Shown: positions 6,546 through 15,707 of the stretch, one piece after another
Numbering within the stretch: the first letter of the stretch is position 1
Layout of the letters: each line of letters opens with the position of its first letter
Source: Acidobacteriota bacterium
GTDB lineage: Bacteria; Acidobacteriota; Blastocatellia; Chloracidobacteriales; Chloracidobacteriaceae
DNA length: 64,000 nucleotides
Direction: 5' to 3'
Assembly (NCBI GenBank): GCA_016208495.1
Contig: JACQXX010000048.1
Location: 20,628 to 84,627, forward strand
Made by a program: the position numbers and the translations under genes
Notes under the pieces: generated by a model
Databases searched by the model: none
Told to the model about the DNA's origin: nothing
Seen by the model: only the letters and a program-made list of their open reading frames with translations

Positions 6546-9467
6546 CTACCGAAAATCTCCGCACATTCCAAAAGCCGCCCAGTAGTACGGCGAGGCCCAT
6601 TTTTTTTCCTTCATCACCTGCAATTGGGCAGCACGCAGCGCCGCCGCCGGACGCTGTTTCTCAACCAGAAGATTTCGATAAAAGGCGGTCCAGAATGTTG
6701 TCGCCGCACGATCTGTCACCGGCCACATTCCGACCAGCAACCGGGGCGCTCCGGCGTAGCCCAGCGCCCGGTGCAATCCGTGGATGCCTCCTGACTGCGG
6801 CTGGGCGTTCAGGTTCGTGCGCATATTCCCAAACACCACCAGATCCGAATTCAACTTGAGATTGAAGAAATCCGGCCCGAGCACAAACCCGTTCTGCGCC
6901 TGTCCCACCGGATTGACCATCGAAAGCACCACGCCCGAAGTTGTCGGCTGTTCGGTGCTCACCATCCCTTGCGTGGCAAAGTGGAGCACCCGAAATGGCG
7001 AAAGATCGGCGTTTAACAGCGTGTCACGGCTGGCTTGCAGGTCAGACCAGCCAATTCGCGAACCATCGGGCGCAACGTTGAGGATGGTTTTGGCTTCGTT
7101 CTTGGCGGTTTGGAGCCGCGGCACCGCCAGTTGCGGCCCACTCAAGCCAACTTCGCGCAATGCCTGAACTGCCCGGTAAAAACTGACGCTCCGAAACTGC
7201 CCGTTGGCGGCTGGCTGGGCAGGTGGGGTGCCCTTCACTTTTCCAGCCCGTGAATCGGCCCGGTCATAGACAGGATCGGCCAAAACGGCCAGGGCTTTGG
7301 TGGCCGCCGGACGATTGGCCGATATCTGTTGCAACCAGGCCAGCGCCGAAGCTGATGGCAACTGGACGATTTCGTGAACGGCAATCAACGGCGCGGTTGA
7401 ACCTGGTTTGGGAAGCGCGCTCCAGGGAAGGTATTCCAGGCATTCGTCCGCCACAACAGCGAGGATAGGCGGGGTCAACTTCTCCCCCAGCGACCCAAAC
7501 ACCGCTCGCGAAAGAGACTCACCGGTTTGCCCAAACTGTGGCGTTTGCGAAGCCGCTGGATTGCTCGCCTGCTCGAAAAATTGCCGGGCCAGCCCGGTGA
7601 TTTCCGACCGGGACGGAAGCTGCACGGTATCAACCGAAGTCGCCGTTACCAGCCAGCCATAGGACCGTTCGCGCCCCAATGCAATTTCAAGCAGCGCCGC
7701 AGTGGTTCCGCCAAGCTGTTGCTGAATGTCCTTGAGTGTTCCGACTCCTGATTGGCTGATGGCCGCGAATCGAGGTGATTTTTGCCGAAGCTGGCTTTCC
7801 ACTTCGCGGAGTTCGGCTTCAAGCTGCGTGATTTCATTCGCCACTTTGATGGCTGGCTCCTGGTTTGAATACCCAAGCGCCAGCCGTTGCTGATAGTGGA
7901 GTTTGTCGCGCAATTTCCGACGTCCGGCTTTGAGTTTATCAACCAGTGCCAGGTCAAGTCCTTGCCGGACTTCGGTCTGGCTGCGGTCGAGCCACTCCAG
8001 CCAGTTGCGCTGGATGCGGCGCTCGTTGGCTTCAAATGCCTGACTGGCCAGGCCAACCGTCGGACGCGCTTTGTGAAGCTGCATCGTGACGTCAATGTAG
8101 AGTTCAAAAACATCCTGAGCCGTCGGTGCATACACGCTTTGAAATACGGGTTTGGCAAAATCAACCGGCAGCCGTTCATACATTCCAAGCGCCTGTTCCA
8201 AAAGCGGTTTGGCGGCTTCGATCTGGTTTTGCTTGATTTTGACCTGCGCCAGCCAGAAAAGCGTGCTGGCTTCCGTCACGCGGTCCGCCGTTTCCTTGAC
8301 CACGGTTTGACTTTGTTCCAGCGCCTGCGCCGCCGCTGGAAGTTCACCCAGATTCGAACAGGTTATCCCAAGCAAACTCAGCGCCTGGGCCTGAAGGTCG
8401 CGGCGTTTCTGCTTCTCAGCCGTTCGGGCGACGTTGGTAAAATCGGCTGAAGCTTCGCGAAAGTTTCCGTTGGCACCTTTCACCGTTCCGATCAACAACT
8501 GGACGGGTAATTCGTCACCACTTTCTTTCGCCAGTGTGAAGGCTTCCTGTAAATAGCTCAGACTTTTCGCTCGATCCCGATTTTCAAAGGCCAGCACCGC
8601 CAGTTTGGTCAGCGCGTCAATCGTTCCGGGGCGATCACTGGCGGCTTTGCGAGCAACAAGCGCTTGAGTGAGCAGTTCCCCGGCACGGTTTTGTTCGCCC
8701 AGGTCACGATAAAGCCAGCTCAAGCTGGTCAATACCTGGGCTTCTCCGGCTTTATCGCCAATGCTTCGAAAAATTGACAGGGCGTCGGTGTATTGTTCGA
8801 GTGTTTTGGGAACGTCATCCAGCGCGTGCGAAACTCCCGCCAGATAGCTCAACGTTCGGGCTTCGCCTTGACGGTTTTGTTGTGCCCGCCAGCTTGTCAG
8901 CGCCAGGGTAAAAAAATCGAGCGCGGTTTTCGGCTGATCCACCCGGGCATAGAGTAATCCAATGCTGGTCAGTGAAGTGGCCTCGCCAAACTGGTTTTGC
9001 TGCTCGCGCCAGAGTTTGAGCGCGGCAGCCTGCGCTTCAATCGCCTTTTGTTTCTCGCCAATGTCGTCACAGGCATCGCTGAGCGCGATCAGGTTGCGGG
9101 CTTCACCGGGTTTATCTTTGAGTGTTCGACACAGTTCCAACGCCTGGGTATAGGCATCAATGGCCTGCTGACTGGCCCCAAGGCGGGCAAAAACCAGACC
9201 AATCGTTGAAATGGAAAGGGCCTCGCCACGCTGGTCTTTGAGCTTGCGGTAGGCAGAAAGGGCCTCCTGATACGGCTCAATAGATTTGATCAGGGATTCC
9301 TGAGTCCCTTTTCGGCGCTCGGCTTCACCATCGGCAAAGGCACGCTGGGCCTGTCCGCGAAGGTCAGTTTGGGCAGCAACCAGGACTTCCCCTGGATCAA
9401 TACTCAGAAAAGTGGATCCCCCCAGGACACCAAGGGCCACCAGAACAAGCAAGCAACGATAAGCCAT
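6546..9467 (-). CDS. TPR-CHAT protein with replaced catalytic dyad, exported
   Basis: 973 residues from ATG 9467; a TTG three codons earlier is unlikely. A signal peptide (LLVLVALGVLGGSTF) is followed by about ten tetratricopeptide repeats of the A-F-GE-R form, a coiled linker and a C-terminal CHAT domain. CHAT domains are caspase/separase-like cysteine proteases using His in HFATHG and Cys in LSAC. Here these read HFATQG (Gln833) and VFGNM (Met882), so both catalytic positions are replaced. The fold markers remain (DLVV, GMWPVTDRAATTF, ASPYYWAAF). It is probably a non-proteolytic scaffold or pseudo-enzyme. Signal peptide plus TPR-CHAT is common in Acidobacteriota and cyanobacteria. Confidence 0.85.
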   Translation of the reverse strand: MAYRCLLVLVALGVLGGSTFLSIDPGEVLVAAQTDLRGQAQRAFADGEAERRKGTQESLIKSIEPYQEALSAYRKLKDQRGEALSISTIGLVFARLGASQQAIDAYTQALELCRTLKDKPGEARNLIALSDACDDIGEKQKAIEAQAAALKLWREQQNQFGEATSLTSIGLLYARVDQPKTALDFFTLALTSWRAQQNRQGEARTLSYLAGVSHALDDVPKTLEQYTDALSIFRSIGDKAGEAQVLTSLSWLYRDLGEQNRAGELLTQALVARKAASDRPGTIDALTKLAVLAFENRDRAKSLSYLQEAFTLAKESGDELPVQLLIGTVKGANGNFREASADFTNVARTAEKQKRRDLQAQALSLLGITCSNLGELPAAAQALEQSQTVVKETADRVTEASTLFWLAQVKIKQNQIEAAKPLLEQALGMYERLPVDFAKPVFQSVYAPTAQDVFELYIDVTMQLHKARPTVGLASQAFEANERRIQRNWLEWLDRSQTEVRQGLDLALVDKLKAGRRKLRDKLHYQQRLALGYSNQEPAIKVANEITQLEAELREVESQLRQKSPRFAAISQSGVGTLKDIQQQLGGTTAALLEIALGRERSYGWLVTATSVDTVQLPSRSEITGLARQFFEQASNPAASQTPQFGQTGESLSRAVFGSLGEKLTPPILAVVADECLEYLPWSALPKPGSTAPLIAVHEIVQLPSASALAWLQQISANRPAATKALAVLADPVYDRADSRAGKVKGTPPAQPAANGQFRSVSFYRAVQALREVGLSGPQLAVPRLQTAKNEAKTILNVAPDGSRIGWSDLQASRDTLLNADLSPFRVLHFATQGMVSTEQPTTSGVVLSMVNPVGQAQNGFVLGPDFFNLKLNSDLVVFGNMRTNLNAQPQSGGIHGLHRALGYAGAPRLLVGMWPVTDRAATTFWTAFYRNLLVEKQRPAAALRAAQLQVMKEKKWASPYYWAAFGMCGDFR

Positions 9468-9629
9468 GATTTTCAAAAAAAGTCGGAATGAAATGTGATC
9501 GGAATACAGCGTTGGATGGTTCGGAGGTTGGATGAAACAGGCCCAGTGTAGCGAGGATGCCTCTGGTTTCTCAAATCGAATTCGGAGTTCAGGGGTTTTA
9601 GGGAGTCGGATGGAAATATCATACCACCA

Positions 9630-9660
9630 GGGTTCAGGGTTCAGGGTTCAGGGTTCAGGG
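9630..9660. repeat. GGGTTCA heptad array, short
   Basis: About 4.4 copies following ATACCACC. The surrounding spacer 9468-9846 holds only this array and low-complexity TGTCACC-like runs (9777-9810). No gene or clear regulatory site is seen. Confidence 0.9.
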
Positions 9661-9846
9661 TAGGCTAATCCAACTTGAGCCGTAACCGCCGGTTTCCTGG
9701 TACTCATCTTGAGCGGAACCCGTTGCTTCATCGCCTATGAAGAATGAGAGATGAAAAAATCACCTTTTCCTTTTGCTCTCCCTGTCCCTTTGCCAACCTG
9801 TCACCTTTTCAGGGTTCGAGGGTTAGAATTCTTTGAAACTGGCATC

Positions 9847-10347
9847 CTAAAATGCCAGCATGGCTATTGGAATCAGAACCGCCAGAATCGAAATCACAGT
9901 TGAGACAACCCATTCCACCGTGGCCAGTGCCGGGTTTCCCAACCCCGCCGTGGTTGCCGTCGAAGCGCCCCGCAGCACAACCGTTGTTCCCTGAACGGCA
10001 CCCGCCGCGCCGCCGCCAGCGATAATCGCCACCGACCATTTGAAGAACGGTGTGGCATCAACCATTAACGATGCACTCGCCAAAATCCCGGCAATAACCG
10101 CCACGGGAGTCATAATCCAGTCCAACATATTGTCTACCCAGGGGATGTAGTACCCGGCAATTTCAAGTCCAGTTGCAACGGCAAATGCCGTCAAGGCATA
10201 CCAGGTCCCAATCCATTGAAACTCTGGATTTAACCCTAACTGACCGCTTTTGGCGGCGATGCTCATCACCAGCATCGGAACAAATACCCGAAAACCACAG
10301 GCGGCACTCAGCGCAACCCCAACACAAATGCTAAAAAGAATGTTCAT
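9847..10347 (-). CDS. DUF4126 family membrane protein
   Basis: 166 residues with four to five hydrophobic segments. The start MNILFSICVGVALSAACGFR with its conserved ACGFRVFVP element, followed by GYYIPWVDNMLDWI and a glycine/alanine-rich C-terminal half (IIAGGGAAGAVQG), is characteristic of DUF4126. It is an inner-membrane protein of unknown function. There is no obvious ribosome site ahead of ATG 10347. It is a single gene between repeat-filled spacers, so the context gives no hint of role. Confidence 0.8.
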   Translation of the reverse strand: MNILFSICVGVALSAACGFRVFVPMLVMSIAAKSGQLGLNPEFQWIGTWYALTAFAVATGLEIAGYYIPWVDNMLDWIMTPVAVIAGILASASLMVDATPFFKWSVAIIAGGGAAGAVQGTTVVLRGASTATTAGLGNPALATVEWVVSTVISILAVLIPIAMLAF

Positions 10348-10397
10348 AGGAAGAATGGAAAACCGGATGAAGAGTGTGGTTGGTGGTTAGTGGTTAG

Positions 10398-10657
10398 TGA
10401 TGCCAATTAAGGGTTGAATTGGTTTTGGTTCTCAGCCCACGAAGTGGGCGCCGGCTCGTAGCCCAGGGCGAGTCTTCGAGCCCTGGGAATTCGGGTCATT
10501 TCCCACCTTTTCCCCGCCCGGCCAGCCGCCGTAGGCGGCGGCTGGCCGGGCGGGGTGAGGAGGCAACGTTTTCCCAGGGTTGCACCCTGGGCTACGAGCC
10601 TGCCACCCGCTTCGCGGGTTCAAATCCGCTCATTTTTTCAACTCTTCACTGGTATCA
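10398..10657. repeat. Inverted-repeat element, family B (copy 1)
   Basis: Ends at 10398-10418 and 10637-10657 pair imperfectly (about 16 of 21). The interior has nested palindromes: GTAGCCCAGGGCGAG with CCCTGGGCTAC, and GCCAGCCGCCGTAGGCGGCGG. It is nearly identical inside to 39424-39683. GGTTAGT repeats flank it in opposite orientation. Open frames across it are repeat sequence, not genes. Confidence 0.85.
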
Positions 10658-10681
10658 CTAACCACCAACCACATTCTTCAT

Positions 10682-11191
10682 TCAAAAATAGAGGTACTTG
10701 CGCCAGGCTTCGTCAGTGCTGCCCAGGTAGCGGATAATCTGGCGATTGACGTGCAGGTTGAACGACTGTGGTTTTTTCAGAAGCTTCATTGAGGCTTCCT
10801 CCGGTGTGCGGCTTCCCTTGCGATTATTGCACCTTCGGCAGCAGGCGACGAGATTATCCCAGGTGCTGCCGCCGCCTCGGGAACGAGGCACTACGTGATC
10901 GAGGGTCAATTCAATGGGCGGGAAGATATGGCCACAATACTGGCAGCGGTTGTGGTCGCGGAGCAAAATATTGCGGCGGGACAGGCTTTTTCGCTCAAAT
11001 GGAATGTGAATGTATTCCAGCAGACGGATCACCGATGGCGCCTTCACCGCAGCCGTCGGCGAGTGCAGGTACTGTTCAGCGTGTTCCTCAACTCGAGCTA
11101 CTCCTTTGAGAATTAAGACCACGGCTCTTCGAACCGTGCAAATATTAATCGGCTCGAAAGATGCGTTCAGAACCAGGACACGAGTGTTCAT
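10682..11191 (-). CDS. HNH endonuclease
   Basis: 169 residues from ATG 11191, preceded by GGAGGT four bases away; a TTG five codons upstream is less likely. The N-terminus ([18 protein letters not shown]) is typical of the small bacterial HNH family with the VLxxxxxPL start. The HNH core is clear: CQYCG zinc knuckle, [13 protein letters not shown] with the catalytic histidine, [23 protein letters not shown]. Such proteins are metal-dependent nucleases found as single chromosomal genes in many phyla, and their biological role is not settled. No phage or restriction genes adjoin it. Confidence 0.9.
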   Translation of the reverse strand: MNTRVLVLNASFEPINICTVRRAVVLILKGVARVEEHAEQYLHSPTAAVKAPSVIRLLEYIHIPFERKSLSRRNILLRDHNRCQYCGHIFPPIELTLDHVVPRSRGGGSTWDNLVACCRRCNNRKGSRTPEEASMKLLKKPQSFNLHVNRQIIRYLGSTDEAWRKYLYF

Positions 11192-11321
11192 GCCACCTCC
11201 GTTCAAGAGTGTTGTTCTTTTGACACCTGATCAGAACTGAATCATTCAAGTGATGAATCGTCTTATGGTCTGAAAAATCAGCCGGCACTCAATTCTTCAT
11301 TCTTCCTTCTTCATTCTTTAT

Positions 11322-11789
11322 TCAGGTTTCGGTTGAGACGGGGCCTGTGCGTTGGGCTTCTAATTGGTGTATTACCTGTTGCAATTCTTCAGGGAGTGCG
11401 ACGGCTTTTCCGGTGGTGATGTCAATCCAGACCACGGCGGTGGTGCCGTCGGCAACGACCTCAAACTGTTTGCCGACCTGTTGCAAGACCACATATTCAA
11501 GCACAAAGCTGCGCGTACGGATGTCAGATGTTCGAACACCTACCTGCAAGGTCGCCGGGAACCGAACCTGACGGCGGAAATTGCAGGTCGCGCTGGCCAC
11601 AACCGGTCCAAACTCGTGGTTTCGGCAATGACGGTCAAGGTCAATTTTGATGAAATACTGCATCCGTGCGGTTTCCAGATAAGTGAAGTAGGTAGCATGG
11701 TTGATATGGCCAAAGGCGTCCATATCTCCCCAGCGAACAGGTGTTGTTTCCCAGGTGCTGTAAAAATGTGAGTCAGTCACGTCAGGCAC
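11322..11789 (-). CDS. Acyl-CoA thioesterase (hot-dog fold, 4-HBT/YbgC type)
   Basis: 155 residues from GTG 11789 with AAGGAA just upstream. WGDMDAFGHINHATYFTYLE is the signature of the 4-hydroxybenzoyl-CoA thioesterase group, in which the aspartate near residue 24 is catalytic and the GHxN segment binds the thioester. The family hydrolyses acyl-CoA thioesters in the cytoplasm; chain specificity cannot be read from the sequence. It has no operon partner: a long heptad array separates it from the cytidine deaminase gene. Confidence 0.85.
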   Translation of the reverse strand: MPDVTDSHFYSTWETTPVRWGDMDAFGHINHATYFTYLETARMQYFIKIDLDRHCRNHEFGPVVASATCNFRRQVRFPATLQVGVRTSDIRTRSFVLEYVVLQQVGKQFEVVADGTTAVVWIDITTGKAVALPEELQQVIHQLEAQRTGPVSTET

Positions 11790-11822
11790 GGATTCCTTTC
11801 TTTCAAGAGAGTGGAGACTATA

Positions 11823-11939
11823 GGGTTCAGGGTTCAGGGTTCAGGGTTCAGGGTTCAGGGTTCAGGGTTCAGGGTTCAGGGTTCAGGGTTCAGGGTTCAG
11901 GGTTCAGGGTTCAGGGTTCAGGGTTCAGGGTTCAGGGTT
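11823..11939. repeat. GGGTTCA heptad array, about 16.7 copies
   Basis: Uninterrupted and essentially perfect tandem 7-bp units. A short array of the reverse unit (TGAACCC, 12034-12059) lies about 95 bp away, so the two can pair. Between them is TACCACGGCTACCTGAC..CCTTCGGGC, resembling family G elements. The array occupies the spacer upstream of the thioesterase gene. Confidence 0.97.
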
Positions 11940-12072
11940 TACCACGGCTACCTGACAACGATCCTTCGGGCTTGAAAACTCTACTTGTCACCGCATGCTT
12001 TATAATTTCAAAATTGCCTTTTTTCTTTGAAAACCCTGAACCCTGAACCCTGAACCCTGTTTTTTTCATTCT

Positions 12073-12507
12073 TCATTCATTTGTGTTGCACTGATCGGCA
12101 ATGAGCGATTTGTCAAATGGGACCGGCAACAGGGCACTCATTTGAAAATACAGGCGATCACCATTCAGGTTAGCCAGAATCACCGGGATGTCACCACAAA
12201 ACTCCCACAGGTGCTGGCGACAGGTGCCGCACGGAGGCGTTAAGCGGTTGGTATCGGCGACAATGGCAATACAGGTATATTCACTTTCGCCTTCGGAAAT
12301 GGCTTTCAACAACGCAACCCGTTCGGCGCAAGTGGAGGTGAACGTTACCGTCTCGATGTTACATCCGGTATAAATCTTCCCAGATTGTCCCAGCAAAGCT
12401 GAACCAACCTTAAAACAGGAATGATCGGCCCGGGCAAAAGTGCGTGCCAGTTTGGCGGCTTCAATCAAGTCGGCGTACCGTTCGTCGGTTTGTTGCAAAG
12501 TAGTCAC
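12073..12507 (-). CDS. cdd: Cytidine deaminase
   Basis: 144 residues from GTG 12507. It deaminates cytidine and deoxycytidine to the uridine forms in pyrimidine salvage. The zinc site is clear: TCAERVAL (Cys ligand and catalytic Glu, as in the small homotetrameric enzymes) and PCGTCRQ (two Cys ligands). FKVGSALL and GCNIET contact the nucleoside. The length matches the tetrameric class of about 130-140 residues. It is transcribed away from a spacer with GGTTCTT and CTTGTCACC micro-repeats (12533-12660). Confidence 0.92.
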   Translation of the reverse strand: MTTLQQTDERYADLIEAAKLARTFARADHSCFKVGSALLGQSGKIYTGCNIETVTFTSTCAERVALLKAISEGESEYTCIAIVADTNRLTPPCGTCRQHLWEFCGDIPVILANLNGDRLYFQMSALLPVPFDKSLIADQCNTNE

Positions 12508-12659
12508 TGAGTTTCAATTCTCCAGTCGGTGCTTGGTTCTTGGTTCTTGGTTCTTAGGACCTGGTGGGCACGGCAATCCAAACCATTTTAACGCGCTTAC
12601 ACCATCATCTTGTCACCTTGTCATCTTGTCACCTTGTCAGATGTCACCCTGTCACCCTG

Positions 12660-13325
12660 TCATTCTGCGGCTGGTTCCAAAACCACATCCCGTGGGCGGC
12701 GTTGCGGGTCAAGCCGGGTGCTGATTTTAGAGCGGACAAGGTGAGCGGCCTCATACGATTTCACCTTTACTTCTTTGGGTGGCGCCGTAAAGACCTGTGG
12801 CTCGTGAAAGTAAACCCGGAGCTTGCCCGGTCGAGGCAATGTCCGGTTGATCGGCCAGACTTCGTGGGCACCGCTGAGCGTTACCGGGACAACCGGCACC
12901 TTCATTCGAATCGCCAGCCGAAACGCGCCGGATTTGAATTCGTCAATGGTGCCTGAAACGCAGCGTCCCCCTTCGGGAAAGATCATGAGGGCTTCACCGG
13001 CGGCAAGGAGTTGCTGCGCCCGCCGAAAAGCTGATTTATCAACCGGCGTGTCCTGGTCCACTGGAAAACAGTTAAAAAACCAGAGCATCGGGCGCAGATA
13101 CGGGTACCGAAAGACCTCGCTCCAGGTCATGTAGTGGAGCACTCGCGGCACGCCGCATCCAATCCAGAAGGGATCCAGGTAGGCCACGTGATTTGGCGTC
13201 AAAATCACCGGTCCTGTTTTGGGGATATTTTCAATGCCATAAAATTCAATTTGGAAAAACGGGTGAAACATCGCCCGGAAAGCAGGTCGGAGACAATGCT
13301 GGATGAGAAGCGAGCGGACTCTCAC
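12660..13325 (-). CDS. 1-acyl-sn-glycerol-3-phosphate acyltransferase (PlsC family)
   Basis: 221 residues from GTG 13325, which has GGAGAA about nine bases upstream. An open extension of 53 codons exists but looks non-coding. PlsC-type enzymes add the second acyl chain to lysophosphatidic acid at the inner membrane. Motif I is NHVAYLDP (catalytic His-x4-Asp). Motif III is FPEGGR, with Gly for the usual Thr. A later VPVVPVTL block matches motif IV. The stretch LRPAFRAMFHPFFQIEFYGIENIP is the usual N-terminal part of this family. It diverges from the AAA ATPase gene. Confidence 0.88.
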   Translation of the reverse strand: MRVRSLLIQHCLRPAFRAMFHPFFQIEFYGIENIPKTGPVILTPNHVAYLDPFWIGCGVPRVLHYMTWSEVFRYPYLRPMLWFFNCFPVDQDTPVDKSAFRRAQQLLAAGEALMIFPEGGRCVSGTIDEFKSGAFRLAIRMKVPVVPVTLSGAHEVWPINRTLPRPGKLRVYFHEPQVFTAPPKEVKVKSYEAAHLVRSKISTRLDPQRRPRDVVLEPAAE

Positions 13326-13554
13326 GATGGCGAATTCTCCTGCGGTTTTCAAAATTGAGTTGGAATTGAACGCGGCGATGAAAGAAACGAGGCGGAATTG
13401 TAGCGAAATGTTGCCAGGGCAACAACTCCCCCTTGCTCCAATCAAGGTTGACCGCCTCCTGGAGAAAAAAACTTGTTCTCTCAATGAAGATGAACCACCA
13501 TAGTGGCTTCAAATGACCCAGGATTCATTTCAGCTTTTGCGGAACAGGCAAGAT

Positions 13555-14946
13555 ATGATCACCAAAATTGAACTTAATGGATTTAAAACCTTTTCCAACT
13601 TCCAGATGGAGTTTACTCCGCTGACAGTTATCGCCGGAACGAATGCGTCTGGGAAAAGTAATCTGTTTGATGCGTTTCAACTCTTGTCACGCCTGGCAGA
13701 ATTCGACCTGAAAACTGCCTTCAGCAATCAGCGGGGTGAAGCAATCGAACTCTTTACCCAATACAGTGACGGCACGTATGCCAATGAAATCACGCTCACC
13801 GTTGAAATGCTGGTAGACAAAGAGGTTCGGGATAACTGGGGTGGTGCAGCAACACTCAAGTTTACCCGACTCCGATATAAATTGATTCTCCAGCGGGTAG
13901 AGAATGAAAAAGGGTTGGAAAATTTGCTTGTCAAATATGAGCACTTAGAACCAATCAAACGCGCCAGTGATGAATGGGTAAAAAGGTATCTTCCAGCAGA
14001 TACAACGCATAACTGGCAACCCATTGTGAAAGCAGGAAGATCCAAGCCATTCATTTATACCCAAGACGAAAATGGCATTCCCACGATCAAGCTTCCGCAG
14101 GATGGAAGGCGCGGTGGAAAAGAAACTCCAGCGAATGCGGTTGCTCAGACAGTGCTCAGCGGTATCAATTCGGTAGACTTTCCCCATGCATTTGCAGTGA
14201 AAGAAGAAATGCGAAGCTGGCGTTTTCTCCAACTTAGCCCGGAAGCGTTGCGCAAACCAAGCCCGTATCTGGCCAGGGATGTGATTACACCAGAGGGTGC
14301 GAATCTGGCGGCAGCCCTTCACCGGATCAAAACTCAGGACCCAGGGTCGCTTCAATTTATTTCGCGAAAATTATCAAATCTCCTTCCTCACTTCATTACA
14401 GTGGATGTTTATGATGATAAACCTGGTCAACAATATATTCTGACCATGCGCAGTGAGGATGGCCGAGAGTTCACCTCGCGGGTCCTTTCCGAAGGAACAC
14501 TCCGCCTGCTGACGCTGTGTATTCTGGAATATGACGACCTGTTTCGCGGAGTGATTTGTTTTGAAGAACCTGAGAATGGAATCCACCCCTATCGAATGAA
14601 AGCGATGGTCAATCTCCTCAAAGATTTGACCACTGATTTCCAGGAACCAGACCTGCCATTGCGACAAATTATTGCGAACACGCATTCTCCAATCATTTTT
14701 GATGAAGTCTTTAAACTTGAGAGTCCTTTTGCTTCCTGCTGGTTTTCGCAACTTGTCACCCGCATAGATGAGATTGGTGGGAGAAGACAAAAATTGAATA
14801 TCACCTATGTTTTGCCTGTGGCCAAAGTACACCAACCGAATTTGTTTCACTCACCGGCTGAAGAAAAACTGTCATTGAGCCAGGCCATTGACTATCTCAA
14901 ATCCGCGAATTTTGAAAAAACACTTCATCACCTTGGTGCCATATGA
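13555..14946 (+). CDS. AAA (ABC/SMC-type) ATPase, RecF/OLD-like, paired with TOPRIM protein
   Basis: 463 residues from ATG 13555 (MITKIELNGFKTF); an ATG 14 codons upstream lacks a ribosome site. It opens with the SMC/RecF-type strand and Walker A GTNASGKS (residues 28-35). It continues with an ABC-like signature LSEGTLRLLTL, Walker B VICFEEPENGIHP near residue 337 and the NTHSPIIFDE switch-histidine loop near 375. This is the AAA_15/AAA_21 architecture found in OLD nucleases, Gabija GajA, PARIS AriA and many conflict systems. The nuclease domain of OLD is missing and is supplied in trans by the next gene, which overlaps by four bases (ATGA). Translational coupling is likely. Confidence 0.85.
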   Translation: MITKIELNGFKTFSNFQMEFTPLTVIAGTNASGKSNLFDAFQLLSRLAEFDLKTAFSNQRGEAIELFTQYSDGTYANEITLTVEMLVDKEVRDNWGGAATLKFTRLRYKLILQRVENEKGLENLLVKYEHLEPIKRASDEWVKRYLPADTTHNWQPIVKAGRSKPFIYTQDENGIPTIKLPQDGRRGGKETPANAVAQTVLSGINSVDFPHAFAVKEEMRSWRFLQLSPEALRKPSPYLARDVITPEGANLAAALHRIKTQDPGSLQFISRKLSNLLPHFITVDVYDDKPGQQYILTMRSEDGREFTSRVLSEGTLRLLTLCILEYDDLFRGVICFEEPENGIHPYRMKAMVNLLKDLTTDFQEPDLPLRQIIANTHSPIIFDEVFKLESPFASCWFSQLVTRIDEIGGRRQKLNITYVLPVAKVHQPNLFHSPAEEKLSLSQAIDYLKSANFEKTLHHLGAI

Positions 14947-15614
14947 GTCCACTGATCAAGATTGGTATTTTTGCCGAAGGGCCAACCGACAACCGGTTTC
15001 TCCCGCCAGTTGTCAAACGCACCTTTGAGGAAGTGGCCTGGACGTGCCGCCAGCAAATTGACATTCTCGAACCCGAGGTGATTGATGATCTTCACGTTCC
15101 TCACACTTTCGCTGAAAAAGTCCTTGCGGCTGCCCGTCAGGCTCAGCAACGTGGAGTAACTGTTTTGTGCGTCCACACGGATGCTGATGCCGAAAATGAC
15201 CACCGCGCTTTTCAATCTAAGATCCAGCCAGCTTTTGAACGAATTCACCAATCAACTGAGGAAGCGTGTAAACTCCCAGTCGCAATCGTTCCCGTTCAAA
15301 TGACTGAAGCCTGGATGCTTGCCGATACAGAACTCTTCAAAAAAGAACTCAACACGACCAAAACTGATTTCGAGCTTGGAATTCACAAACCACCAGAGTC
15401 AATCGCTGACCCCAAAGATGTTATTGCGCAGGCAATTCGAATTGCAACTGACCACGTCGGACGCAGGCAAAGACGCTATCAGGTTCATATCTCTGACCTG
15501 TATCAACCTGTAGGTCAACGAATCAGCCTGGAAAAACTCTCTCAGCTATCGTCATTTCAAAAGTTTAGGGATGCCATTCGAGAGGTATTTCAGCAACTCA
15601 ATTACATGTGGTAA
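14943..15614 (+). CDS. DUF4276-like TOPRIM-fold protein, partner of AAA ATPase
   Basis: 223 residues. The layout fits a TOPRIM-type metal site: FAEGPTDNRFLPPVVKR at the start (conserved Glu-Gly), VLCVHTDADAEND (Asp-x-Asp) near residues 77-82, and QMTEAWMLAD, the EAWLLAD-type block seen in DUF4276. TOPRIM partners of AAA ATPases are nucleases or nicking enzymes in several defence systems, for example DUF4435 in PARIS. Here the activity is inferred from residues only. It starts inside the last codons of the ATPase gene, and no other gene belongs to the pair. Confidence 0.7.
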   Translation: MSPLIKIGIFAEGPTDNRFLPPVVKRTFEEVAWTCRQQIDILEPEVIDDLHVPHTFAEKVLAAARQAQQRGVTVLCVHTDADAENDHRAFQSKIQPAFERIHQSTEEACKLPVAIVPVQMTEAWMLADTELFKKELNTTKTDFELGIHKPPESIADPKDVIAQAIRIATDHVGRRQRRYQVHISDLYQPVGQRISLEKLSQLSSFQKFRDAIREVFQQLNYMW

Positions 15615-15707
15615 CTCCACTCAAAACTTATTGAAATATGACTTGTGCATAGGTTTTGCTCTCCAGTCTGTTATTGAATTGAATTTAAATAAAGGCTGAG
15701 AAGAATT

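Noticed and set aside
10419..10661. Open frames in the family B elements (also at 39451-39687)
   Set aside because: The same frame in two copies reflects shared repeat DNA; palindromes explain the codons and there is no ribosome site.
11823..11939. CRISPR array
   Set aside because: Units are 7 bp with no spacers and no cas genes nearby.
13555..15614. Identification as PARIS or Gabija
   Set aside because: The partner shows DUF4276-type motifs, not DUF4435, and there is no UvrD-like GajB or fused nuclease domain.
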